Below, piece after piece: positions 1 through 10,139 of a stretch of 64,000 nt of DNA; position 1 is the stretch's first letter, and the number at the start of each line of letters is the position of its first letter. The notes beneath the pieces were generated by a model. The model was given only the letters and a program-made list of their open reading frames with translations, had not been told where the DNA came from and did not search any database. Where the stretch lies: assembly GCA_973895155.1 (NCBI GenBank), contig OZ316894.1, positions 15,128,001-15,192,000 of the forward strand, in the 5' to 3' direction. The translations under genes and the position numbers were made by a program. Source of the DNA: Marsupella aquatica (lineage: Eukaryota; Marchantiophyta).

Positions 1-191
1 TCGGTTGGAGACTCACTTCTCCTTACCGACTCTTCTTCTGGTATGTCTTCTTCGACGCCACTTCCAGTTTCGGAGCTACCAGCTCTTTCTGCCCCTCTCA
101 GTCGCTGTGTATCATGCCACCCGGCGAGCTGCTGCAGTCGAGCTCTCTCCCGTTGAATCACTCTTTCTTCCCTCGGCGTAAGGTCAGTCAT
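1..191 (-). CDS. gag-like ORF start of a gypsy-type element (runs off the window)
   Basis: An open frame of at least 63 codons starts at the ATG complementary to 189-191 and reads off the left edge without a stop. It begins MTDLTPREERVIQRERARL and is charged and helix-prone, then turns Ser/Glu-rich. It starts 48 bases downstream, on the minus strand, of a convincing primer-binding site that directly follows the giant LTR at 261-4898. Position makes it the N-terminus of gag (capsid) of that element; no gag motif falls in the visible part, so the identity rests on context. The zinc knuckle, protease and polymerase would lie outside the window. Confidence 0.5.
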   Translation of the reverse strand, partial: MTDLTPREERVIQRERARLQQLAGWHDTQRLRGAERAGSSETGSGVEEDIPEEESVRRSESPT

Positions 192-238
192 TACCTACGC
201 TTCCGTTCTAACTTCATATCTCACGGCTTAAGAAATGC

Positions 239-256
239 CCCCTCCATCTAGCGCCA
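239..256 (-). other. primer-binding site of the giant LTR element
   Basis: On the minus strand the LTR ends ...GCACCACA at 261. Four T's follow, then TGGCGCTAGATGGAGGGG. A start with TGG, complementary to the 3' CCA of a tRNA, a few bases after an LTR ending in CA, is the normal arrangement of gypsy-type elements; PBS sequences beginning TGGCGC are common in plant gypsy lineages. This site is what identifies 261-4898 as a 5' LTR rather than a DNA transposon. The exact tRNA is not assigned. Confidence 0.65.
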
Positions 257-1181
257 AAAATGTGGTGCGTCCCATGGCTCCCTAACCCCAAGAAACCCCC
301 CAGCTCAAGCCGATTCCCGCAGGTTTCATGCTTGGCGAGGCCGTTTCCGCGGCTTAGCGGCATGGGACGCTGCTAACCTTCTACTACTACTATTAACATT
401 TTACACACATATACTGGACAGATCCTTCATCGGGTCATGAGATACGTAGCCGGCCTAATATAGGCCTTCCCTTGTCTTCCCCTGTCTTCCCCTCCGTCTT
501 GTTAGGTATGTTTGGATTCCGCCGCCGGAATGATCCCCAATAGGCTTGGTTAAGCCGCTAAGACCTCTCTCAGCTCGACACATCCAACTCTCACTCCCCT
601 GCTTACTTTCCTTCCTTCTGTTGATGTGGGCACTCTTCACACAAGTTAATGCGACACACAAATAGCAAATTGACTCATTCTGACTGAGTCATACCATGCA
701 CTTGCCATACAAACAGTACATCTCATACACAAGTTCTGCGAACTAAGCCGTGAGGCCAACTCTATTCAGCTCTTAGGCATGAGGAAACATGAATATACAC
801 AAGGGTCATTGTATGACTAACCGAGAGCTTCTCGTACTACTTGATCCCAGCCCGGCTGGTGCAAACTAAAAACTTGCTAAAGAAGAGGCCCTGAGCTCCC
901 CGCTGCCCAGGTACTTATCCTGGTAGTGGATCCGCCATTCTTTGCATCGTAAGCCTAATCTACTTAACAGTAATCTACTTGCCCGAATCTACCTATGTAC
1001 AGCAAGGCAGGAGCACAAGTGTTGCTCCTACCAGTGGGACCGCAATCCCACTAAGCTAAGTGTCAGGGCCGCTCCTGGTTCTGATCCTAATCCTAAACGT
1101 GGAGATCCGTGCCCGCCCTGCCCACTCACGCCTCCTCCCTCCACGTCCGCCCTCCCTAAAAGGAACGGCACCCTTGCACCG

Positions 1182-4100
1182 TCACGACACCGGTGGTGGA
1201 TCCTCAATGGACGCCCCCAATACTTCCTCCTCAGCCACTGCCGTTGGCCCGCCTACTGACAGATTACCTGCCCTTGACCGAGTCAACTCTCCATCGGCCT
1301 GACTGGGTCCACCTTCGGCTTCGGCCTCGACACCGGCCTCGGTAATACCCACGGCTTCGGCTTCAGCCACTCCCACGGCTTCGGCCTCCCCTTCCCCTAG
1401 GGTAGTTGGATCCTTAGCCGTGACCCTGTCTGGGGTCGGTGCTGGGTCTACCTCCTTGATCACCACGGCCTGTGAAGTCGTATTACTCCTTGACCCTGAA
1501 GGTTTCCGCTTCTTCTTCGTTGGTGGCTCGGCAGCTGGTCCCTTCCCCTTCCCACTTACCTCCGGCACTGGTGCAGGTGGCGCGGCTTGTCCTTCGGCAA
1601 TTACCACCCCTGGTAACTGGTTTGTCCCAACAGGAGATGGACCTGCTACAGCTAAGCATTTAAATACTGCGGCTTGTTTCTTCAGCCACTCTGTTTGGTT
1701 GTCGGCCCGCCGCTGTAGGTTCTCCATCTTCCTCGTGATTTCCTCCAACTCCTCTTGGGTTTCATCCAGGTCCTTACGTGCCCCCTCCAGCTCGTTTTTG
1801 GCCTCCTCCTGCTCCCTGTGGGCTTCCTCCAATTCCTTCTTCAAGGTAGCCCTCTCCTCCTGGGTTGCTCTTAGCTCCTTGTCGAGCTCTGCAATGATGA
1901 CAGACTCCATCTGGTTCATCTTGGCGTAAGTCTGTTCGAGCATCTCGTCCTTCTCCCTTAGGTCGGCCTTGAAGCTGGCCGTCAGGGACGCAAGCTCCTA
2001 CTGCAGCGCCATAATCCCTTGATAGGATTTCCCTAACTCGACCTCCTTCTGCTCAAGGGCTCCGCGGATTTTCTCGAGCTCCCCTTTCAACGCCCATTCC
2101 TTTCTTTGGGTCTCCGCCATGGCCCGGCTGTTGGCTGTTATGTGGGCCTCCTCTGTATTCTTTAGCTCTTGCTTCCACTTTTCCCTTTCTTTGATCGTGT
2201 CGGCCAACTCTTCCTGCGTCTGAGTCAGTTTATCCTTGATATTCTGATTATCAGCCTGCGCGGCGTCCAACTGCCCCTGCATGATGTTCAGCTCATGTCG
2301 TTTAATCCGCAGTTCATCTTGGGCTTTCTTGGCCGCCCTTAGATCTTCAATCTCGGCTTCCATCCTCCTAAGCCGCCGAATGACCTCGTCCTTCTTGCTT
2401 CTCTCTAAAGCCACCGCTTCTTCTAATTGGTGCTTCTCCAACTGCTCCCTATGGAAAAAGGGTCCTACCTCCAACTCCTCTCCAAAGATGCCGAGCGCAA
2501 GTTCCCCACACATCTCACCATACTCCATGGCTCTATTCTTAGCGTAGGTGGAGTAAGTAGAAGTGATCGGCATCGCCCATCGTGGCCTCTGCTCCCAAGC
2601 CGTCCTGCGGATCTCTTCAATCGTGGCTAGAGGTTTGCTTCCTTTTTCGGCTAGCCGCCTGATGTCCTCCGGCCAATCTCCTCCTGGTAAATCCTTTTCC
2701 TTAGCCAGGGCGGCCTCTTCCTCTTGCTTGATTCGCTCCTGAAATTCCTGCACCGTCTGTTTTATGCCGTCGAAGCTCGGGGGAGCAACATCTGGTGGGG
2801 GAGACTCAGGGCTACTCTGCTGGTTGGGGTCCCCTCGCACTACCCTTGGAAGTGTGGGGACAAACCGGCCACAGGTCCTTACTCCTGGAACGTAATGGTC
2901 CGACCCATAGCCGGAATTATCATGGCTGCAGTCCTCCACTGCCTCCTCTACCTCTTGGATTTCCGGCTTCTCCCTCTCCTCTTCCTCGGTAGGAGCTTCA
3001 GGCAATTCTGCCTCAGATTCGGAGCTTGAGGTTCCCACGTACATTCGAACACCTGGCTTGGATTCCGGCCTGATTCTCTCCTTGTCTCCAGCAAAGGGGT
3101 TTTCTCTTGTGAGCCGGTGTAGGCCTACCTCTGTAGTAGTGTCCTGCATTGTTGCCGTTGCCGTTGTTGTTGTTGCCGATGCCGATTTCTTTTCTTTCTC
3201 CAGTAGTTTCAGCAGACTCTGCATGCCTGGTTGCTGCATCGGCAAGTCTTCCTTCCTGGGCCTAAACACCTGCTCGATCGTAGGACTAACAGGTGGTTGA
3301 GGCTTCTCAGCCAACGGCCTCGGCGTTGGAGCTTCCTCGGGTGCCCTTACCTGCAGGGGAAGTACCGGGGCAAAAGTCTGACCTCTGGCATACCGGCACA
3401 ACAGTGGCATGTGATAGCCAAGCCGCGACACGCTCCCCATGCCGATTACCTGCTGCTCCTCCTTTAAGATCTTCTTCAATTGGTTGAGGAGGTACCCGTT
3501 GTAGTCCCGGCTTGGGTCTGGCCTTTCTGCCAGATAGACCTGTGCTTTGCCGATCTTTGCCCTCGGCAAGTTACAATGCATGGTCACCCGCAAGAAGTCG
3601 ATCATCTCTCCTATGTGCGGGTTGGTGCAGGTGTTCCGGAAGAAGCCATTCTTCGTTGATGGCCCGGGGAACGACCGGAACTCCTTGTCAGGCAAGGTCT
3701 TCCTGGTATCAACTTTGGTCTTATTGCCCATCGGCAAGCCAAACACTTCGGCAATCACCTTGGGAGTAAGATAGAAATCCTTCCCATATATCCTCGTGCA
3801 ATTGGTCTCGGGTTCCCATGACCCCACGAATTCTAATAGGTCTGACTCCGGTACCTCCGGCTTCAGCCATGGTAATCTTACAAAGGCCTCCAAGCCGGAT
3901 CCGGCCATGAAGCCTTGGTACTTCTTGGTCTGCATGGCCGTAAAGCATGCATCCTCCTCCCGTGCAAAATGTAGTTGCACCTCCACCGGTAGGGTTGCCG
4001 CCCAGCCCTTCCAGGTGTCATCCCTGGTTGGAATGGCCTTGATGGGATCGACCTCCTCCTCTTCGGCTTCTCCCTGCCTCCTGCTCTGCTGCTCGGCTGG

Positions 4101-4526
4101 CTTCTTTGGTGCCGCCGACCTCGTTCTTTTTGCCGGGGTGGCTTCATCGTTGACGGCTCCCTTCCTCTTCATCTCTGCTGCCGTGGAGGTCTCTCCTAGC
4201 ACCGTTGCCCGGGTCCACCTTTCCGTGCTACCCTTTAATTCCCAGTGTATGTCGTTGCAGTTCTTGATGGCCTCTCGGATGCCGACGACGCTGTCTTTGC
4301 AAAACAGAAGATCGTCGAGTTGATTGGAAGTAGGCGTCCACAGGAACTCGTCCTTGATGAGTTCGCCTCCTAAGAAAGCCGTCTTCTGCAGCTCCCACAA
4401 TCGAGCGAGCTCCTGCCGTTCTCGAGCTGCCCTTTCTGACTCCTCGTCCTCGTAAGTCTTGATGTACTCAGTTGCCCGTTCGAACAGGCATCCCCAGAAA
4501 TGTGCCGCTTGATTGACGTTGCTCAT
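1182..4526 (-). pseudogene. LTR-encoded coiled-coil protein, copy A (one in-frame stop)
   Basis: One frame runs from ATG at 4526 (MSNVNQAAHFWGCLF...) to a stop at 1182, interrupted only by TAG at 1995-1997 where copy B has CAG (Gln), an apparent C-to-T nonsense change. The product would be about 1,114 aa. Order: helical N-terminus (1-130); basic Lys/Pro/Glu linker (130-180); a globular region (about 185-400) with the motif VIAEVFGLPMGN, then NGFF, CTNPHIGEM and a segment rich in conserved Leu/Arg; a Pro/acidic linker (410-620); a long charged coiled coil (about 640-970); and a Pro/Glu/Ala-rich tail. The globular part resembles plant mobile-domain or 'putative plant transposon protein' sequences (inference, from the FGLP context). 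Function unknown. It lies in the LTR in the same sense as gag. Confidence 0.72.
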
Positions 4527-4798
4527 ACCCTCCTTAGGTTGATCGTCGGTATCTACTCTCTCCCGAGTGCTTGCCTAAGCAGCTGACAGTAGTTGGCCTC
4601 CCGTAGTCGTCTGCCTAGTTCGTGCTCGCAAATGAGCCACCATCTCCTGCAAGCGCTCCTTACCCCTCTCCTCTGCCGGTCCTTCTTCCCGTTGATCCTT
4701 CCTAGCCGCCGACGCTTAACGCGCCCTAACCCTAATCGGGTTTTCACCCTCAGCCTTACCTCCGGCCTCTGCCCGGGTTCCATGGTTGCCCCTAATTG

Positions 4799-4804
4799 TT
4801 TATA
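4799..4804 (-). promoter_or_regulatory. possible TATA box of giant LTR copy A
   Basis: TATAAA lies about 95 bp inside the LTR and about 270 bp before the LTR ORF. The same AT-rich patch (aaaatataaacaatt) is kept in copy B at 35092-35105 and in copy C. It is the only TATA-like string in an otherwise GC-rich leader, so it could drive the element or the LTR ORF; no start site can be seen. Confidence 0.3.
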
Positions 4805-4952
4805 TTTTCCTTGTTTTGTCACTATACTAAGGTGTTCCTAGGGTGCCTTCCTGCTTTACCCACTTAACCGGCCGAGTGATTCCTGTCTAGGCATCACAAT
4901 TTGGTCTGAATCAAAATTTGCATGACTTTGGTTTTAATCCATTTTTTTCAGT

Positions 4953-7900
4953 GTGCAAGATAATAGGAAAAGGATGTCTCAAAGGTTTTCTAGGGGCGAT
5001 GATGTGACCTTGACAATGGATGGTTACGACATTGGAAATGAGACAATTCAAAAAACAGATCCGCGAGAGAGTGTTCAAAATATTGTGTTGGGAGAGAATC
5101 GAATTGGGGTTCTCATTGAGAAGGCCTATGGTGAGACCAGGAAGCTCCCTTTTCCAATGCCTAGGGCGGAAAATATTCATGATGCCATTGACTCATGTGT
5201 CATTTGGGATATGTCATGTGCATATCGATCTGCGGATAAGATTACTCAAAAACGCATCAGTATTGGTAGTTGTTCGACTCAAAAAGATAACAACATCCAT
5301 AATTTTGCAAATGTAGAGGAGGATGCTTCGACCACCCTAAGGCCAGGCGATGAGGTTGAAATGTTTATCTCTGGCCACTGTGTGACCTTTGGAGTTGTTT
5401 TCAAGACCGATCCAATGGAGAGATGTCATAACATATTACTCGGTGAGTCTCAGGTTAGTGTAAAAATCACAGATGTGATTCATGGTAGTAAGACTTTACC
5501 TTACGCACATGGTGGAGCTGCAACAATTGAAGAGGCAAAGGGCTCTTGGGTTCTATGGGATGTGGCTGACGTCCACAATAAAGTATGGAATGTTGATATC
5601 GATGGGAGCAACAAATCTTCCTCTAAGAAGCAGAAGGACAAGGCAGATTTTGTTTCATAGTCTTGTTCGGCAAACACCACAGACACTAAGCGTGACTATT
5701 TTCATCGGGCAAACTGGATGTCAGAGTTGGTTGAACTCTACACTGGTTGGATCGAACCAAAATGGTTGCCACTGGAATGATCACTATCCCTCAAGTGACG
5801 GCGGCAGTTGATGATGAAATTCTTGGTGATGACCATCTTGGGATTGCTCTGAAATATGTCATAGCAGCACAATACTTTCCCAACATCCACAAGGGAGTAG
5901 TGAGTTTGATTCGATGGCGGATTGATTCAACAAAACTAGTGGCAAATGGAAAATTTTTGTCAGACATTTTGGTGGAAGGTTCTGAGAGGATGGACTCAAT
6001 GGATAGGGATGAACTCAATGCGGATGTAAGTGACAGAGGAGTACTGCGTTCAAGGCCCTACAATTTTAACAAAAGGAATCAAGTAGATCCAAATGAAAAG
6101 AAGAGGAGGTTGTTGGAAACCAAGGCAATTTCAAAAACAACAGAGGCATCAATTGATGACGTGAAAAGAGAAAATTGTTGCAAGCAAAAATGTTGTCTCA
6201 TTATGCCAAGGGAAAACATCGAAGATATTAGGATGGAATTTCATGGGATGTCAAGCGAGTCAAAAACGTCACATTTTCAACCTCTTTCACTATAGAGAGG
6301 ATGATGTTTGTGATAAGGGACACCATGTTCTTAAGGGTATGGTCATATGCAGACATGCATTTGCAATGATCCACGGTTTGTCACACCAAATATTATGATT
6401 ACAAAAGGAGATATATGGAGGGTTGCAAAATTGGGTTCCATGGCAATACTGGCTTGATGAAAACAAGCTAGGGCAAATACCTTACATGCACAAGCTCTTA
6501 CTCGAAATGCAAAACCCATGCCTCATATGCCTTATGGAGGGGCACATGGGACAGACTCTATTGAGTACCGTCTTTTGGCGTGTTACAAGAAGCTAGAGAT
6601 TCTGGAAGATGTGAGAACAAAGATGAAGGAAGAAGGGCTTCCTCCTGTCATAGAGAATACTCTCTACAAGATTTGGAGCAACTCATTCGCAAACTTCAGT
6701 TTTCATAAAGATGATGCATTTGCCAAGTGTACTCTTTGTTGTGAATACAAAGACAGTTTGATGCGAGAAAGAAGGAAAAAAGAACGTGTTGAAATTGAAG
6801 AAAAACAAGCGCAACATCTTTGTGAGCAAATATCACGTAGATATGTTTACTACGCTCATCGAGTGATGGCCAAACAACACCCAGGAGAATATCTTTGCAT
6901 TATTCACGACAAGATGGATCAAGCAAAGACATGGATTCCAAAAATGGGTAGTATTCCTAAATCTCTTTCGGGTCATGGAATGCTACTACCTATTGCTCTT
7001 ACAGGGATGTTGACTCACGAGAGGGATCCAGGAGTTTATACACACTTTAGTGTCACTGGCCTTTGGGTAGAAGATGCTGATTTCATGGTGACATCCTTGG
7101 CTAAGTGTCTTCGAGACCTTGAAGAGTACAATGGAGACAAGAAAGGTGACATGTTGGATGGCCTTCATTGGGAACCTCAAAGACCTTTCTTTCAAGCCCT
7201 ACTTGACTTTGAAGCATTTTTGACGGGTTATTTGGAACCAAAGAATATATCGGTGAATAGGTATGTTGGTTCTGAAGATGGAGCTGAGAGTCGGACTGAG
7301 ACCTCCCAAACCGGCAAGATGAGGATGATGGAGAAGACATGCATGGAGAGCAAGGTAGTCCATCGTTCAAGCCCTTGCCAAGGCACCTAACATTGCAGAT
7401 GGATAATTCAGCAAAGGACAACAAAAACCAGACTGTCATGGCATTTTGTAGCGAGCTTGTGAGTAGAGGAGTATTTGAAATTGTTCAAATGTCTTTCCTA
7501 ATGGTTGGTCATATGCACGAAGATGTTGATGCACTCTTTTCAAAGGTATCATATCAAAGTGCAGCACAAAGAAGTTGCAACCCTCCTTGCTCTTATGGCA
7601 GAGGTATGGGAATGCGAGAGCATTCATCCAGTTCCCAGATTGATACAAGAAGTTGCATCTTACAAAGAATATCTTCAAACTTTCAAGGTGAAAGATATTC
7701 AAGGTCACTCAAAACCTGTATCATTTCATTTATGAGAGATAATGTACCAATATTTCAGTATAAGTCCCATGTAAGGCAAGTTTGGGCTCCAGTTGGTGGA
7801 AGGTGGATTTGGGCATTAGATCTAACAACAAATTCTCTTCTTTTACCTAGTGGAGAGCCCTTAGCTAAATCCATTGGAGAGATACACAAAAAATCTGAAG

Positions 7901-8718
7901 AGATTATCCCATTTCTTAACAAGTACCTTGATTTTTTGGGAAGGAGTAAGTTGCACTGATGAGACATCTATAACATATAAGGAAAGATTTCCTCTTGTGA
8001 AATATTGGGAGAGAATTGTGGAGTTGTTGACAAATGGCCTCGCACTAGAAGGGGAGGGAAGTACTCAATTTCCCTTGAAAAACAGATTTTGGCCTAAGAC
8101 TAACCACGACACTGGTTACAAGGTCAACCAGCCGGAACAAAGTGGTCCTCCAAGTGAAGATGAGGAGAATGCAGAGACGACGGCTCTTCAAAATGAGGTC
8201 TTGGAAGAGATGGAAGATCAAGCAGCACCATTTGTTGGATCTCAAGCTGAGAGAGAACAAGGACGATGGATTCCTTTACAAGATATTTGTGAAGGAAACT
8301 TTGTATTTCTTCGACCCGAGGATGACTGGGAGAATAAAAATGGTGGAGGTCATTTCTGGTTGGTGAGAGCTTTGGGTTTGGTGGACCCAAATCATGAAGT
8401 CCCAACAACATCTTCAACAAACCCTTCTCTGCCTCGACAATACGCTCCAATGTTCCCAGTTGAATGGTGGAGGCCTAAACACTCTAAACTTGATGTGATT
8501 GAGAGTGCGCGGTATTTAAATTGTTTCATGTCCACTAAGACATGGGAACGAGATCCAGGGTTTGGTGAGAATACTCAACATATATTGGCAGTATGCAATT
8601 TCTGCAATCTATGGTTTTAAATCTAGAATGAAAGAAGAAAACATGGCGGGCAGAGGTTTGAAGATCCCTCGAAATGTTCTACAAACTGTCCAAAATTATC
8701 TTCAAAGGATGGACAAGT
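4953..8718 (+). pseudogene. DUF7869-type, DDE-transposase-like gene (decayed or multi-exon), copy 1
   Basis: Consecutive frame pieces together read like one long gene. 4953-5620 holds two tandem copies of a domain like that of En/Spm-associated proteins (GDDV/GDEV..., NIVLGE/NILLGE, KLPFP/TLPYA, CVIWD/WVLWD). A middle part (5747-6295) has a CCKQKCC cysteine pair followed by an IRMEFHGM segment. The core (6518-7560) has IIHDKMDQAKTWIPKM, LQMDNSAKDNKNQ and VGHMHEDVDALFSK, the Asp/Asp/His-Glu-Asp signatures I associate with DUF7869. The C-terminus has FVFLRPEDDW, HFWLVRALG and VEWWRP and ends near 8718. Frame changes near 5660-5747, 6296-6518, 7370, 7550 and 7930 mean introns plus frameshifts, so I call it a pseudogene. 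The giant LTR lies just upstream and copia-1 just downstream. Confidence 0.6.
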
Positions 8719-8761
8719 AGACTTAGTTGTTAGAAGCTATAATAATTAAATAGATAGTTAC

Positions 8762-8901
8762 TGTTGTGAGACAAGGTTTTTCATCATAGTAATAGATACT
8801 TCACTCCATTAAGGTATGGCTTTATATAGCCATTGGGTTACAGCATGTAAGGTTAAAGGTAACCTTATTCTAGGGTTAAAGGTAAACTATGGTTTACAAC
8901 A
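8762..8901 (-). repeat. copia-1 3' LTR (140 bp)
   Basis: On the + strand it reads TGTTGTGAGACAAGG to GGTTTACAACA and differs from the partner LTR at three positions seen (ccattaagg/ccatttagg, cagcatg/catcatg, gttaaagg/gttaaggg). It contains the TATA motif within the arms ATGGCT/AGCCAT. It is preceded by TSD GTTAC. Confidence 0.92.
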
Positions 8902-8910
8902 CTCCCCCTT
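8902..8910 (-). other. copia-1 polypurine tract
   Basis: Minus-strand AAGGGGGAG lies immediately upstream of the 3' LTR, the expected site for plus-strand priming. The equivalent in copia-2 is AAGGGGAAG. Confidence 0.75.
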
Positions 8911-9585
8911 GGTTAGTTTATGGGTGTATAAAGTAACCACATTTTAATTTATTTTTAACCCTAGATTATTTCATTGGTATTCCCATTGATGTAGCCTCAT
9001 TAAAACCTTGTCGCTTTCTTCTCAAGGAAAGAGTACTACCATCATTACATATTGGGATCCAATGGTTCCGTTTTGGATATCCTAATTTTGTTTTGACTAA
9101 TATGTTTCCTATGAGTATGGTTATACTGTGTCTATACTATACGACTGAGTTGGGTCTTTCGCTTTCTCCAAGATGAGTTCTTGAGGTCCGTAAGGTCTTC
9201 AGCGTAAGTCGTCGGGGCGGGAGCTTGGCGTATGAGTGGTGATGTCCGATCGAGTCGTCAGGTGCAGCTCGATTCGTTGTGTTGTTCCGTGTCTTTGAAC
9301 ATCCGTCCCTCAGGTGAGTCGCCTTTGCACCTTATTGTGGCCTTTGTGGTGGTGGCTTGTTAAGTGTTGGCGATCTGCATCACAGTAACGGTGATGGACA
9401 AAGAAGGAAAGAAGATGAAGTGAAATGCATGAACGGAGTTGCGAACCTCTAGTATGGGCTGTTTCTGTCGGGTCCGTTCGTCATTAGTTGGATTTTGCGT
9501 GCTGGCATTTGCAATTTATGTGCTTTTTGTTAAGGATTGTATGTCCTGGCTTTCTTGGAGTAATATGGATAGCTTTTTCATACCT

Positions 9586-10139
9586 TTCCAGCGACGTGGT
9601 CTCTATGAGTTCCAGCAGGTAGAGGTTTTGTGAATATATCTGCCATGTTATCCTATGATCGAATCCATTCTACTTGTATGTTCTTGCCTTGCTGTTCTTG
9701 CATAAAGAAGAACTTGGGATCAATATGCTTGGTTCTTTCGGTTTTCATAATGCCGTTGACGATTTGGTCTATGCAGGCTTTGTTATCCTCATAGATTATT
9801 GTGGGTTTGGTTATCTTCGACTTTCCCGTGCTGGTCCTGATGTGGTTAATGATACTTTGTAACCATAGGGCTTCTCTGCATGCCTCGTATAATGCTATGA
9901 CTTCATAATGATTTGATGATGTGGTTGTCATCGTTTGCTTTGTGCTACGCCAGGATATTGCAGTCGTGCCTTGCAGGAAGACATAGCCAGTTTGAGATTT
10001 TGAGTCTTGGGGGTCAGATAAGTATCCAGCGTCTGTGTATCCGATGAGGTTGTCGGGGCTGTCTTTTGGGAAGAAAAGACCCAGGTCGGGGGTGCCTTGG
10101 AGGTACCTAAATATCCTTTTGATGCCATTCCAGTGGCGG
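9586..10139 (-). pseudogene. copia-1 pol C-terminal part (RNase H end), split by a solo LTR
   Basis: Continues the copia-1 polyprotein after the inserted solo LTR. HWNGIKRIFRYLQG resumes exactly where the upstream part stops, followed by the RNase H region with TTTSSNHYEVIALYEACREA, IIYEDNKACIDQIV and TKHIDPKFFF, and the terminal ADIFTKPLP motif. There is an in-frame TAG (WIRS*DN, where copia-2 has WISSQDN) at about 9650, and a further stop replaces the Gln/Trp stretch near 9930. It is recognisable only as a relic. Confidence 0.85.

Larger units (their letters stand above)
261..4898 (-). mobile_element. giant 5' LTR (copy A, 4,638 bp) carrying its own ORF
   Basis: Read on the minus strand the unit begins TGTGATGCCTAG at 4898 and ends GGGACGCACCACA at 261, i.e. 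TG...CA with a short imperfect inverted end (TGTGRTGC). The same ends delimit copies at 35001-39962 and 34933-42667, and the latter has a 5-bp target duplication. A PBS and a gag-like ORF follow directly, so copy A is the 5' LTR of an element that extends beyond position 1. Layout in transcript sense: about 370 bp leader, an ORF of about 1,110 codons, about 920 bp after the ORF. The 3' LTR and the left TSD are outside the window; the base run at 4899-4903 (atttg) is the predicted TSD. Confidence 0.72.

Noticed and set aside
1420-1929. Plus-strand ORFs opposite the LTR coiled-coil gene (also 3796-4323, 41561-42220)
   Set aside because: Antisense shadows of the conserved minus-strand or plus-strand coiled-coil frame; low-complexity Ser/Leu content and no independent conservation.
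8590-8626. Short GT-AG intron near the end of the DUF7869-type gene
   Set aside because: It would be only about 37 bases, far shorter than the ~85-97 base introns of M1; a frameshift is as likely.
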